Assembly (NCBI GenBank): GCA_002705125.1
Contig: PAHQ01000114.1
Location: 2,696-10,256 of the forward strand
DNA from: Verrucomicrobiales bacterium
GTDB lineage: Bacteria > Verrucomicrobiota > Verrucomicrobiia > Verrucomicrobiales > DEV007
Length of the DNA stretch: 7,561 bases
Reading direction: 5' to 3'
This document shows, piece after piece, positions 1-7,286 of this stretch (positions are counted from its first letter, which is position 1; every line of letters begins with the position of its first letter). The notes below the pieces were generated by a model. That model was not told the DNA's origin, did not search any database, and saw only the letters and a list, made by a program, of their open reading frames with translations. The translations under genes and the position numbers were made by a program.

Positions 1-1410
1 CTAAGAGTGCTTAAGAGACTTGGTCTTGCAGAAAGCCCAGCATTGGCAGCTCCCACAGGAAGAGCAGCAAAAAGGATGTCTGAAGCTATAGCCAATAGTT
101 TAAATTCCCTTGAGAATTTGAAGGAACTCCCGTTTGAGCAAAATTTAATGAAAGTTGCCCTAGAAGCCAAGACTCTGCATAGACTTTTGTCTTATCGTCC
201 TAACACGAATAGTTTTAAACATCACGAATATGACCCTTTGGAACACGACTTGCTGATAATAGATGAAGGGTCGATGATTGGTCAGGAGTTGATGATTTCA
301 TTACTAAGAGCAACAAATTCAGAATTACCATACCAACATGCCGTCCCAAGGATTATTATAATGGGTGACTCACAGCAACTCCCATCTGTTGGTAATGGTG
401 CCGTGCTACAGGAATTGACAATGCATACCGGCACTATGGAGAGAGAAGGTTTTAATGAAACTCAGTTGAATGTAGTGAAACTGCTCAAAAACTTTAGACA
501 GGAGATCGGAGATACCGCAGGCCATAATATTCATGGTGTTGCAGAAACTGTAAAAGATATGGAGCATTTCCAAAGTGTGGAAGTGCTTTTTGATTCGAAC
601 GTGCCGAATCATAAGATTATTCAGAGAATAAAAAATCTTGAGGAGTTTGAGCAGGAAAAAGTGGTGTTGCTAAAACAGGCAAATTCTCCTGATCAACTTA
701 GGCATTTTTCAAAATGGTGGATGGATAATTATTTAAGTGATGAAAAATTTAAGTTAAATGCTCAACAAAATTATCCTAATGATGCTCCGGAATCTTGCAC
801 TGAAAACCTAAACTATCTTTTTGAGCATTTAAAACATTTCCGTGTTTTAACAGCAACTCAGATTTTGCCATGCGGAGCAGCATCTATCAATCAGAAAATC
901 CGTGAATGCTGGCTGGCAGAAACCGGGGTAAAAGATTTATATACGAGACACTATCCAGGAGAGCCTGTGATGGTAACTGAAAATAACTATAGACTTCAAT
1001 TGTTTAACGGAGATCATGGAATTTTTCTGAAATTTATCAACCCTGAGCATAGAGAAGTAGAACTGAAAGCTGTTTTTGTAGTTAACGGCGTTTTCAAAAC
1101 TTTTTTTCAATATGAACTTCATCATTTGCAAACTGCTTACGCTATTACCGTTCACAAAAGTCAGGGTTCAGAATATGATAACCTAGCCTTAATTTTACCT
1201 TCTTTAAATAGAGCAAGCGGGGTAGATGTGGCTGAATTAAGAAGCATAGGTGAGTTAATTAACCGAGAAATGCTCTATACCGCACTGACAAGAGCAAAGA
1301 AATCCGTCCTAATACTTGGTGAGCAAAGTGTTCTGGAAGAAGCAGCACAGAACAAAGTATCACGTTACTCAGGAATTGGCACTGCTTTGGCGAGCAAGGA
1401 AAAGGATTAA
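1..1410 (+). CDS. recD: RecD, exonuclease V (RecBCD) alpha subunit, 5'-truncated by window edge
   Basis: RecD is the 5'-3' superfamily 1 helicase of RecBCD, which processes double-strand breaks for recombination in the cytoplasm. The frame is open from base 1, and the GTG at 7 is unlikely to be the true start because the protein already lies at motif Ia there. Residues below are counted from that GTG. Motif Ia is APTGRAAKRMSE (15-26). Walker B is LIIDEGSM (83-90, D86/E87), with Gly where DEAS is more usual. Motif III is MGDSQQLPSVGNG (119-131). Motif IV is LLKNFRQ (159-165). Residues 279-300 match the RecD region beginning VLTATQ. Motif V is TVHKSQGSEYD (381-391), and motif VI is LYTALTRAKKSVLILG (423-438, arginine finger R429). 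Walker A must lie just upstream of the window. The C-terminus looks complete. recB and recC are not visible; a RecD2-type protein is less likely given the divergence and short tail, but cannot be fully excluded without the N-terminus. Confidence 0.93.
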   Translation, partial: LRVLKRLGLAESPALAAPTGRAAKRMSEAIANSLNSLENLKELPFEQNLMKVALEAKTLHRLLSYRPNTNSFKHHEYDPLEHDLLIIDEGSMIGQELMISLLRATNSELPYQHAVPRIIIMGDSQQLPSVGNGAVLQELTMHTGTMEREGFNETQLNVVKLLKNFRQEIGDTAGHNIHGVAETVKDMEHFQSVEVLFDSNVPNHKIIQRIKNLEEFEQEKVVLLKQANSPDQLRHFSKWWMDNYLSDEKFKLNAQQNYPNDAPESCTENLNYLFEHLKHFRVLTATQILPCGAASINQKIRECWLAETGVKDLYTRHYPGEPVMVTENNYRLQLFNGDHGIFLKFINPEHREVELKAVFVVNGVFKTFFQYELHHLQTAYAITVHKSQGSEYDNLALILPSLNRASGVDVAELRSIGELINREMLYTALTRAKKSVLILGEQSVLEEAAQNKVSRYSGIGTALASKEKD

Positions 1411-1531
1411 AGATTTGACTTGGTAAACTGTTATTAATCGCAAATAATAATCGCGTGTATCAAGTTCTAACAAATTAAAGAATAATTAAAAACAGTTAAC
1501 TTAAAAAACACAAAATAACTGAGTATCCAAA
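1411..1531. other. recD-ankyrin gene intergenic region, AT-rich with small repeats
   Basis: This 121-base gap is very AT-rich. It holds a perfect 6-base inverted repeat, TTATTA (1431-1436) and TAATAA (1445-1450), and a direct repeat TAATCGC (1435-1441 and 1448-1454, period 13). A second inverted pair is AACTGTT (1426-1432) and AACAGTT (1492-1498). TTGACT at 1415-1420 resembles a -35 box, but no good -10 lies at the right distance. No GC-rich hairpin with a T-run, so no intrinsic terminator for recD is visible. The promoter of the ankyrin gene is probably here, but I cannot place it. Confidence 0.4.
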
Positions 1532-2839
1532 ATGCGTTTTCTTTGCAACTTATTTTTACTATTGTTTTTGACGGACATACTTACGTTTGCCGGTGATGAA
1601 GTAGATTTGTTTAAAGTTGCCAGAGAGGGGAATGCCCTACAGATGAAGGGAATTATTACATCCGGTGAAGACTTGAAAAGAAAAGACGCTTCAGGAAGGA
1701 ATGCTCTGATGCAGGCAGTTGTTTTCGGTAATCATGCAACCACACTGGTTCTTCTCGCGAACTCACCTGATCTGGAAAGCAAAGACGGGCTTGGGTTAAC
1801 TCCGCTAAATCTTTCTGTGCGTTACGGAGACACGGAAATGACAAGAATCCTTTTGGAACACGGCGCAAATGTGAAGGACACAATGGAGGATGGTTCTACT
1901 CCTCTTATTTTTGCTGCACTGGAAGGGCAAATTTCGGCCGTGCGCTTATTACTTGAGTATAATTCAGAAGTTAATTTTCGTACAAATTACGGAGAATCGG
2001 CTCTAATAGTAGCTTCTTTTGAAGGTTATTTAGGAATCGTTCGTTTATTGTTAGATGCTGGTGCAGACATAAATGCCGTAAATGAAGAAGGGTTTACCTC
2101 GCTCCTAGCCGCAGCTAGTAATGGTTACCTGGAAGTTGTAAATTATCTAACTTCCAGAGGGGCAAAGTCCGAGACAGTACAAGTTCAAAAGAATCTAGTA
2201 ACAACTGACAACTTGTTTGGCAGCAGACGTGAAGAAGTTGATATTCAAGATGATTCATCAGAAATGAACGTTTCTGAACCGTTTTATGAATTAATAAGTG
2301 CCGCTATAGAAGGTCGCTTAAGTGTCGTCAATCAGATGCTTTCAGATGGAGCCGAAGTCAATAAAACTGACGACGTGGGGCGCACAGCCCTAATGGAAGC
2401 CAGTTCGTTTGGACGTTACGGCGTGGTAAAACGTTTGCTGGAATCAGGTGCGAAAGTCAACTTGGAAGACAATCAAAAGATGACAGCATTAATGCTTGCA
2501 ACGCTTGAGGGTAGGGAGCGTGTAGTCAGCCTGTTAGTTGATTGGAAATCAAATGTTAATGCTGCTGACGCTGAAGGATTAAGTTCGCTAATGATTGCTG
2601 GGAATGAAGGACGAACCGAAATCGCTCGTTTGTTGATCAAACATGGAGCGGATATCAACTGGCAAAGTAAGAGCGGCAGCACCGCACTAATGGAAGCCGC
2701 CGCGGAAGGACGAACTGATACAGTAAATCTATTGATAGGCAAAAATGCTGATCGATTTTTGTTAGATATGTTAGGAAGAAGCGCACTTCTTATTGCGAAA
2801 CAACAGGGTCATATGGACATTGTGGAAATGTTAAAATAG
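1532..2839 (+). CDS. Exported ankyrin-repeat protein
   Basis: The 435-residue product is a signal peptide followed by ankyrin repeats, a scaffold for protein-protein contacts. Its partner cannot be deduced. Residues 1-21 form a Sec-type signal: Arg at 2, a hydrophobic Leu/Phe core, then TFAG before a charged start (DEVD), with likely cleavage near 20-21. No lipobox Cys is placed for lipidation, so a periplasmic or secreted protein is inferred. Ankyrin repeats of about 33 residues run at roughly 22-54, 55-87, 88-121, 122-154, 155-187 and 188-211. A non-ankyrin linker follows at 212-250, and repeats resume at 251-283, 284-316, 317-349, 350-382, 383-415 and a partial one at 416-435. Typical signatures are TALMEA (285-290, 384-389), LLLDAGADIN (172-181) and LLIKHGADIN (367-376). 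The ATG at 1532 is chosen because it gives the signal peptide; the ribosome binding site is weak. It ends in TAG. Confidence 0.9.
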   Translation: MRFLCNLFLLLFLTDILTFAGDEVDLFKVAREGNALQMKGIITSGEDLKRKDASGRNALMQAVVFGNHATTLVLLANSPDLESKDGLGLTPLNLSVRYGDTEMTRILLEHGANVKDTMEDGSTPLIFAALEGQISAVRLLLEYNSEVNFRTNYGESALIVASFEGYLGIVRLLLDAGADINAVNEEGFTSLLAAASNGYLEVVNYLTSRGAKSETVQVQKNLVTTDNLFGSRREEVDIQDDSSEMNVSEPFYELISAAIEGRLSVVNQMLSDGAEVNKTDDVGRTALMEASSFGRYGVVKRLLESGAKVNLEDNQKMTALMLATLEGRERVVSLLVDWKSNVNAADAEGLSSLMIAGNEGRTEIARLLIKHGADINWQSKSGSTALMEAAAEGRTDTVNLLIGKNADRFLLDMLGRSALLIAKQQGHMDIVEMLK

Positions 2840-2924
2840 AAATTTTTTACCCCTTCTTTCAACTTGGATCCACAACTTCTCAAACTATTACAATCAAAAC
2901 ATCCATAGTTGATAACTCGACAAA

Positions 2925-4646
2925 GTGAAACAATCCAAGTGGAAAGAACAGATAGAGTTAATTGAAGCAGAAATGCATAGACTTGGACAGGCAAGTGATG
3001 CCCCTGCAGTTCTTAGAGAATTCAGCAAAAGACTTTCCACCACAATTCACCATTTTTTTTCTGAGACAGTTTCGTTTGTTCCAGATTCAGCACTCACTAT
3101 TGAACAGCAATCATTTATACATTCCCTTCAACTATATAACTTGCGTTCCGTTATGCGTCTCGTAGTCAACTATGATGTCAATAAAGGACTGAAGGTTATT
3201 CTACCTGGCATAGAAAAAAGTTGCCGTTCATTAATGGTCATTCAGCAATTGGAACGTTTTACCAAAAACACCAAGGAATCTACTGACCTAGAATTATATA
3301 AATTTCGACTGGAAGAAGCCCTGTGCAGTGTCCTCAAATGCAGACAGGAAGATTTGTATAAGGAAGATATATTGGCTGAAAAAATGGTCTTCGTTTCAGG
3401 TGCAACTGATCTTCTACTAAAAAAATTTTTTGCCGAGCGCTTAAGTACTCTATTTTCTTCAAATTATCGGTCGTATCTAATGCTCAAAAATCGTTACTTT
3501 TTGAATCTACTTAAACAGCTCAGAAAGAATCCTGATAATTGTAAAACTCAGTATAATCGTTTTAAAGAACTGGCAGTTCAGTTCGATAATCATGAAAATT
3601 TAGGGTTAGAGCAGTTGGTGGAGCGGCTCGATTTCCGAGAGATTGAACAACTAGTAAAGGCACAAATTTTACAAACTGCAGAAGGTGAAACTGTTCTAGA
3701 AGATTCTCCTTCATTGACTGCAGCGGGAAATTACTCCGAAAATAATAATTCAGACTTAGGTCCTGCAGAAAAAAAATTAGGAAACTTAGACCTTCCTGTA
3801 AATCAAACTAAAAATGGTCAGCAAAATTCTTTTGATTCACTTACCCAGTTAAATTCATTAGACAACTCCACATACGAACAACTCTGTTCCGTTTATTCTG
3901 AGCCTTTGGAAAAGCTTTCTGAGAGTTTTAGACCTGTACATGAATGTTCTTCACCTTTTTTCCGTTCTAGAGTTGAGGATTATTGTGATGAATTTTCAAA
4001 ATTTTTTCAGCTTCTTCACGGTGGTAATTTGCAGGTTATTGCCTCAAGTCACAATTTTACACAGGAATTACTGATTCAACGTGGAATAGAATACAAGGCT
4101 ACTGAACGTTGGGGAGTGGTTCCAAAAAATAACCAGGATGAGGAATCAGTCTATTTTCGCTCAACTAACGAAAAAGTATCTTTCGTGGATCGTAAAGCAG
4201 AGTGGAGTATGTTGATTCAGGCCCGCCTACCTTTTGTGATTAAACTACCTGTAGAAAATGAAAAATCAATAGAAATGGAAAAAGACAAGCTCTGTGTTTT
4301 TCAGATCGGAACTGCTTTTTTTGACCAGAAAAATAAAGATAAGTGTGATGAATACCCTGACGTTTTTTTCAAGTTAATGTTCGGAGGACATCTTTTATCT
4401 GAAAAAAATTCAGTAATTTATGTTGGAGAAGACCCCTATTTCACTACAACACTTGAGCAAATGTGGCATTGTCGCGGCTTGGTCTACCTTTTTCTCATGT
4501 CTATTTCACACCGCTTTGCTCTTGAACTATCCTCTGCCATGCAAGATTTTTTAGTAGAGATTTTACCGAGCACTCTCCTTGTCAGTGGTGAAGTGCCTTT
4601 CACTGAACCATTAGCGCCTGCTATGAGTTTAGCGGAAAATTCATAA
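2925..4646 (+). CDS. Unrecognised 573-residue protein, two regions joined by a polar linker
   Basis: I do not recognise this family and assign no function. The reading frame is long and continuous. An in-frame TAA at 2913-2915 limits the start to the GTG at 2925 or the in-frame ATG at 2973 (residue 17); neither has a strong Shine-Dalgarno sequence, so the start is uncertain. Residues 1 to about 250 look mainly helical, with many Leu, Lys, Arg and Glu (for example 160-203). Residues about 252-316 are a polar, Asn/Ser/Gln-rich, probably disordered linker (NYSENNNSDLG at 269-279). Residues about 317-573 are richer in aromatic residues and look like mixed alpha/beta, with a hydrophobic helix at 518-528 (GLVYLFLMSIS) that is short for a membrane span. 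There is no signal peptide, so the protein is probably cytoplasmic. Seven Cys lie scattered without a metal-binding spacing such as CxxC. It follows the ankyrin gene by 85 bases and precedes a 320-base gap, so it could be co-transcribed with the ankyrin gene. Confidence 0.8.
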   Translation: MKQSKWKEQIELIEAEMHRLGQASDAPAVLREFSKRLSTTIHHFFSETVSFVPDSALTIEQQSFIHSLQLYNLRSVMRLVVNYDVNKGLKVILPGIEKSCRSLMVIQQLERFTKNTKESTDLELYKFRLEEALCSVLKCRQEDLYKEDILAEKMVFVSGATDLLLKKFFAERLSTLFSSNYRSYLMLKNRYFLNLLKQLRKNPDNCKTQYNRFKELAVQFDNHENLGLEQLVERLDFREIEQLVKAQILQTAEGETVLEDSPSLTAAGNYSENNNSDLGPAEKKLGNLDLPVNQTKNGQQNSFDSLTQLNSLDNSTYEQLCSVYSEPLEKLSESFRPVHECSSPFFRSRVEDYCDEFSKFFQLLHGGNLQVIASSHNFTQELLIQRGIEYKATERWGVVPKNNQDEESVYFRSTNEKVSFVDRKAEWSMLIQARLPFVIKLPVENEKSIEMEKDKLCVFQIGTAFFDQKNKDKCDEYPDVFFKLMFGGHLLSEKNSVIYVGEDPYFTTTLEQMWHCRGLVYLFLMSISHRFALELSSAMQDFLVEILPSTLLVSGEVPFTEPLAPAMSLAENS

Positions 4647-4676
4647 AACATAATCTCAATGCAATCCCTTTAATAG

Positions 4677-4738
4677 CTGTTTTATATCATCTTTTGAGTG
4701 CTGACTCTTGCATTCCTTTGTTTGATGCGATAAAACAG
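4677..4738. repeat. Imperfect 15-base inverted repeat, 32-base loop
   Basis: CTGTTTTATATCATC at 4677-4691 pairs with GATGCGATAAAACAG at 4724-4738 in 13 of 15 positions; the two mismatches are adjacent (arm positions 10-11). It begins 31 bases after the stop of the unrecognised gene. As RNA it could form a long, AT-rich stem at the 3' end of that transcript. No T-run follows, so it is not a standard intrinsic terminator. Confidence 0.45.
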
Positions 4739-4774
4739 ATAATATGTTATATCTTCTTCAATTCTAAAGAATTA

Positions 4775-4793
4775 TGCAGTTTACTTAACTGCA
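4775..4793. promoter_or_regulatory. Perfect 7-bp dyad TGCAGTT-N5-AACTGCA, possible operator or hairpin
   Basis: Arms at 4775-4781 and 4787-4793 are exactly complementary around a 5-base centre (TACTT). The right arm overlaps the candidate -35 box TTAACT (4785-4790), a typical position for a repressor operator. As RNA it would be a small hairpin, and no U-run follows. I know of no regulator with this exact site, so the function is inferred from symmetry and position only. Confidence 0.35.
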
Positions 4794-4814
4794 AAGCTGA
4801 TACACTGTTATAGT
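4785..4814 (+). promoter_or_regulatory. Candidate sigma-70-type promoter for ilvD
   Basis: TTAACT (4785-4790) matches the -35 consensus at 4 of 6 positions, and TATAGT (4809-4814) matches the -10 consensus at 5 of 6, with an 18-base spacer. Transcription would begin near 4821, leaving an untranslated leader of about 146 bases before ilvD. In AT-rich sequence such matches arise by chance. The TTGACT copies nearer ilvD (4906, 4914) lack a good -10 box. Confidence 0.3.
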
Positions 4815-4831
4815 TTGATAAGCACGGTTTG

Positions 4832-4860
4832 TCATTTTGATTTAAGTAAAATCATTTTGA
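4832..4860. repeat. Direct repeat TCATTTTGA x2, 20-base period
   Basis: TCATTTTGA occurs at 4832-4840 and 4852-4860, so the copies sit about two helical turns apart on one face of the DNA. A 6-base inverted pair, TGATTT (4838-4843) and AAATCA (4849-4854), lies across them. The position just downstream of the candidate promoter is compatible with a regulator site or leader RNA structure. No known regulator is assigned. Confidence 0.35.
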
Positions 4861-4957
4861 AGAAAACAGTATCAGTCCCCGCTTTTTTTGAGCAAAATAA
4901 TATTATTGACTTTTTGACTGAGGTAAAGTCACATTAATCTCAAAATATACCAGCTAT

Positions 4958-4962
4958 AGGAA
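4958..4962 (+). promoter_or_regulatory. Ribosome binding site of ilvD
   Basis: AGGAA lies four bases before the ATG at 4967. It is the clearest Shine-Dalgarno sequence among the genes of this window and supports that start codon. Confidence 0.65.
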
Positions 4963-4966
4963 CCAC

Positions 4967-6670
4967 ATGTCTGAAAAAATCCAATCTGCAAAAAGCGGTC
5001 ACCGCCGCTACTCAAAACTTGTCACTGAAACTAATGCCCGTGCCGCCAGCAGAGGGATGCTCTACGGTGTAGGCTTCAAAAAAGGAGATTTCCAGAAATC
5101 ACAGGTCGGTATTGCTTCTACGTGGGGCACAGTCACACCATGCAACATGCATATCAATGATTTAGCAGAACATGCTGCCAGGGGTGTAAGGAAGTCAAAG
5201 GGAATGCCTTTGACTTTCGGTACAATTACGGTTTCCGACGGTATTTCCATGGGGACCGAAGGAATGAAATATTCTCTGGTTTCACGTGAAGTTATAGCTG
5301 ATTCTATCGAAACGGTAGTAGGGTGTCAAAGTTACGACGGTTTGATAGCAATTGGTGGTTGTGACAAAAATATGCCGGGTTGTTTAATTGCGATTGCCCG
5401 TTTGAATCGACCTGCTGTTTTTGTATACGGAGGTACAATTCTTCCCGGAAAACACAAGGGACAGGATGTGGATATTGTTTCGATTTTCGAGGCCGTCGGT
5501 AAAGAAGCCGCAGGAAAGATAACACAGAATGAACTGGAAGAAGTCGAGTCCTGTGCCATTCCAGGTGCAGGTTCGTGCGGGGGAATGTATACCGCAAATA
5601 CCATGGCATCTGCTATTGAAGCTCTCGGAATGAGCCTGCCGAACAGTTCGGCGCAAGAAGCCGTTTCTGAAGAAAAAGTAAGGGACTGCGTGGAAGCCGG
5701 GGGAGCGGTTTTGCGTTTGATCGAAAACAATGTTTGTCCGCAGGATATTATGACTCGCAAGTCTTTTGAAAACGCGATTACGGTGGTGATGGCACTAGGT
5801 GGTTCAACAAACGCTGTTTTACATTTGCTGGCCATGGCTCATGCGGCAAACGTAAAATTAGAACTAGACGATTTTTTGAGAGTTGGCGAAAAATCACCGG
5901 TGCTGGCGGATTTAAAACCTAGCGGAAAATATTTGATGAGTAATTTTGTCAAAATAGGGGGATTACCACCTTTAATGAAAATGTTACTTGATGCAGATTT
6001 GTTGCATGGAGAATGCCTTACCGTTACCGGAAAAACTGTGAGTGAAAATTTGGCAAATGTGAAACCTTATCTTGAAGGTCAGAACATAGTACATTCACTT
6101 ACGGACCCTATCAAAAAAACCGGGCACCTTGTTATTCTCCGCGGTAATCTTGCTTCCGAAGGGGCTGTAGCGAAAATATCCGGAAAAGAAGGGGAATTTT
6201 TTAAAGGAAGTGCACGAGTTTTTAATTCAGAAGAAGACGCTCTTGACAGTATACTGAACGGAACAGTAGTTAAAGGCGATGTGATTGTTATTCGCTATGA
6301 AGGTCCAAAGGGCGGACCAGGAATGCGCGAAATGCTTTCGCCTACGTCTGCAATTATGGGACGCGGACTAGGACAAGATGTTGCTTTAATTACCGATGGG
6401 CGTTTTTCAGGAGGTTCCCACGGATTCGTGATTGGGCACATTACGCCTGAAGCACAAGAAGGAGGATTGCTGGCAATTGTAGAAGATGGAGACTCAATTA
6501 TTATCGACATCCAGAATCGAAAAATTGATCTAGAAGTTACAACAGATGAAGTTAAAAAACGTCAGGCAAACTGGAAACGTCCTGAAGCAAGTTATACACG
6601 TGGTGTGCTGGCAAAATATGCAAAAACCGTCAGCTCAGCTTCACTGGGTGCAGTGACAGATTTAAACTGA
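4967..6670 (+). CDS. ilvD: Dihydroxy-acid dehydratase IlvD
   Basis: IlvD dehydrates 2,3-dihydroxy-isovalerate and 2,3-dihydroxy-3-methylvalerate to the 2-oxo acids that precede valine, leucine, isoleucine and pantothenate. It is a cytoplasmic iron-sulphur enzyme of the IlvD/Edd family. The product is 567 residues, close to the usual 555-620. The three conserved cluster-associated cysteines are present: C59 in TPCNMH, C132 in [10 protein letters not shown] and C204 in [14 protein letters not shown]. This full set fits the [2Fe-2S] class of dehydratases. The DK after C132 (D133/K134) is the metal-site pair of the family. RFSGGSHG (479-486) carries the serine thought to act as the base (S481 by family analogy), and [14 protein letters not shown] (444-457) is another family hallmark. 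The N-terminal segment [18 protein letters not shown] also fits. The gene is intact, with a good ribosome binding site, and ends in TGA. No other ilv gene is in the window; the next gene follows after 53 bases. Confidence 0.97.
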   Translation: MSEKIQSAKSGHRRYSKLVTETNARAASRGMLYGVGFKKGDFQKSQVGIASTWGTVTPCNMHINDLAEHAARGVRKSKGMPLTFGTITVSDGISMGTEGMKYSLVSREVIADSIETVVGCQSYDGLIAIGGCDKNMPGCLIAIARLNRPAVFVYGGTILPGKHKGQDVDIVSIFEAVGKEAAGKITQNELEEVESCAIPGAGSCGGMYTANTMASAIEALGMSLPNSSAQEAVSEEKVRDCVEAGGAVLRLIENNVCPQDIMTRKSFENAITVVMALGGSTNAVLHLLAMAHAANVKLELDDFLRVGEKSPVLADLKPSGKYLMSNFVKIGGLPPLMKMLLDADLLHGECLTVTGKTVSENLANVKPYLEGQNIVHSLTDPIKKTGHLVILRGNLASEGAVAKISGKEGEFFKGSARVFNSEEDALDSILNGTVVKGDVIVIRYEGPKGGPGMREMLSPTSAIMGRGLGQDVALITDGRFSGGSHGFVIGHITPEAQEGGLLAIVEDGDSIIIDIQNRKIDLEVTTDEVKKRQANWKRPEASYTRGVLAKYAKTVSSASLGAVTDLN

Positions 6671-6674
6671 AAAC

Positions 6675-6686
6675 TAATTTAAATTA
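6675..6686. repeat. Perfect 12-base AT palindrome after ilvD
   Basis: TAATTTAAATTA is its own reverse complement and sits four bases past the ilvD stop. It is made only of A and T and has no loop, so a terminator is unlikely. It could be a protein binding site or chance in AT-rich DNA. Confidence 0.3.
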
Positions 6687-6723
6687 ATGCTTTCAGCAGA
6701 AAAATTTCATCGAAACACCATAT

Positions 6724-7263
6724 ATGCAGCTGAAAAGTATGATGGAAGCGGTTAACACTGAAATCAGACTTTGTACCGAGAAAAACCGGGAAAGTACTCT
6801 CCGTAATGTTTTAAAAGAAAAAGGAATCAGCCAGCTCCTTTATGGAAGCAAAACCACTTTAGCTGAAAAAATCTGGAACATGTGTCAGCGGGCCCCTGAC
6901 ACTATGCCGGAATTGGTTGATTATCAAAAGCCGGTTGAAGAAAGCAAGGACTTACTGTTCGGGATTGACGCATCAATCACAACAACCCGCAGCGGAATCG
7001 AAGAAACAGGTTCTTTGATATTATGGACGACTCCAGATGAACCTCGACTAATGTCCCTAATACCACCGATTCACCTAGCCATACCCTATGCCGGTAATAT
7101 CTAAAACACTTTTTGGGAAGCGGTGAATACAGAGAAATGGAATTCCAGTATGCAGACAAATGCTTTGCTTATTTCCGGACCTTTCAAGACGGCAGATATT
7201 GAAAAAACTCTGGTTTACGGATTGCACGGCTCTAAAGAGCTGGTTGTACTTTTGATAAAATGA
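6724..7263 (+). pseudogene. LutC/YkgG-family LUD-domain protein gene with in-frame stop
   Basis: LUD-domain proteins of the LutC type work with LutA and LutB in L-lactate oxidation to pyruvate. The first segment (6724-7104, 126 residues) contains the family core: DASITTTRSGIEETGSLILW (82-101), then TPDEPRLMSLIPPIHLAI (103-120). It ends at TAA 7102-7104. Directly after, in the same frame, the family sequence resumes: NTFWEAVNTEKW, then MQTNALLISGPFKTADIEKT and LVYGLHGSKELVVLLIK, ending at TGA 7261-7263. This is the normal LutC C-terminus (TNALLxSGPSKTADI, HGPRELxVLL). No frameshift is needed; one base change explains the break. Many LutC relatives have Tyr at this point as I recall, and TAT or TAC to TAA is a single substitution. 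The N-terminus also seems 30-50 residues short of usual LutC proteins (about 210-240), and the start at 6724 lacks a Shine-Dalgarno site; an in-frame TAA at 6685 blocks extension. A sequencing error is the main alternative. Confidence 0.85.
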
Positions 7264-7286
7264 AGCAAACAATTAAAGAATTATGA
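7260..7286 (+). promoter_or_regulatory. Eight-codon mini-frame linking LUD stop and lhgO start by two ATGA overlaps
   Basis: ATGA at 7260-7263 joins the LUD-gene stop (TGA 7261-7263) to an ATG that opens the short frame MKQTIKEL. That frame ends at TGA 7284-7286, inside the ATGA (7283-7286) that starts lhgO. ATGAAGCAAACA is repeated exactly at 7260-7271 and 7283-7294, so the mini-frame looks like a duplicated copy of the lhgO start. It could couple translation of the genes; the peptide itself is unlikely to matter. Confidence 0.45.

Larger units (their letters stand above)
4647..4966. other. 320-base non-coding region upstream of ilvD with several symmetrical elements
   Basis: No gene-sized frame fits here. 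The stretch holds an imperfect inverted repeat (4677-4691 with 4724-4738), a Leu-rich seven-codon mini-frame (4744-4767), a perfect 7-base-pair hairpin or dyad (4775-4793), a promoter-like pair (4785-4790 and 4809-4814) and a 9-base direct repeat (4832-4840, 4852-4860). It also has a distant inverted pair CTGATAC/GTATCAG (4797-4803, 4869-4875), a T-run (4883-4889) and two TTGACT copies (4906-4911, 4914-4919), the second forming TGACT-N7-AGTCA with 4927-4931. Taken together it looks like a regulated leader or promoter region for ilvD, but each element alone is weak evidence. Confidence 0.5.

Noticed and set aside
1415..1443. TTGACT at 1415-1420 as the -35 box for the ankyrin gene
   Set aside because: The sequence 15-19 bases downstream has no acceptable -10 box.
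4869..4889. T-run after GTATCAG as an intrinsic terminator
   Set aside because: The only pairing partner, CTGATAC at 4797-4803, is 65 bases away; no compact stem precedes the T-run.
5332..5835. A 167-codon open frame on the minus strand, with two others nearby
   Set aside because: They lie wholly inside the well-supported ilvD coding region, and their products look like reverse-strand shadows with no family features.
6687..6755. Short frame starting at ATG 6687 (MLSAEKF...) as the true N-terminus of the LUD gene, joined by a frameshift
   Set aside because: Its 22 residues show no clear likeness to LutC N-termini, and it stops at 6753-6755 inside the other frame. Kept only as a possibility.
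7102..7104. Stop-codon reassignment or programmed readthrough at TAA
   Set aside because: recD and the unrecognised gene end in TAA, the ankyrin gene in TAG and ilvD in TGA, so the stops function normally. No readthrough signal is evident.
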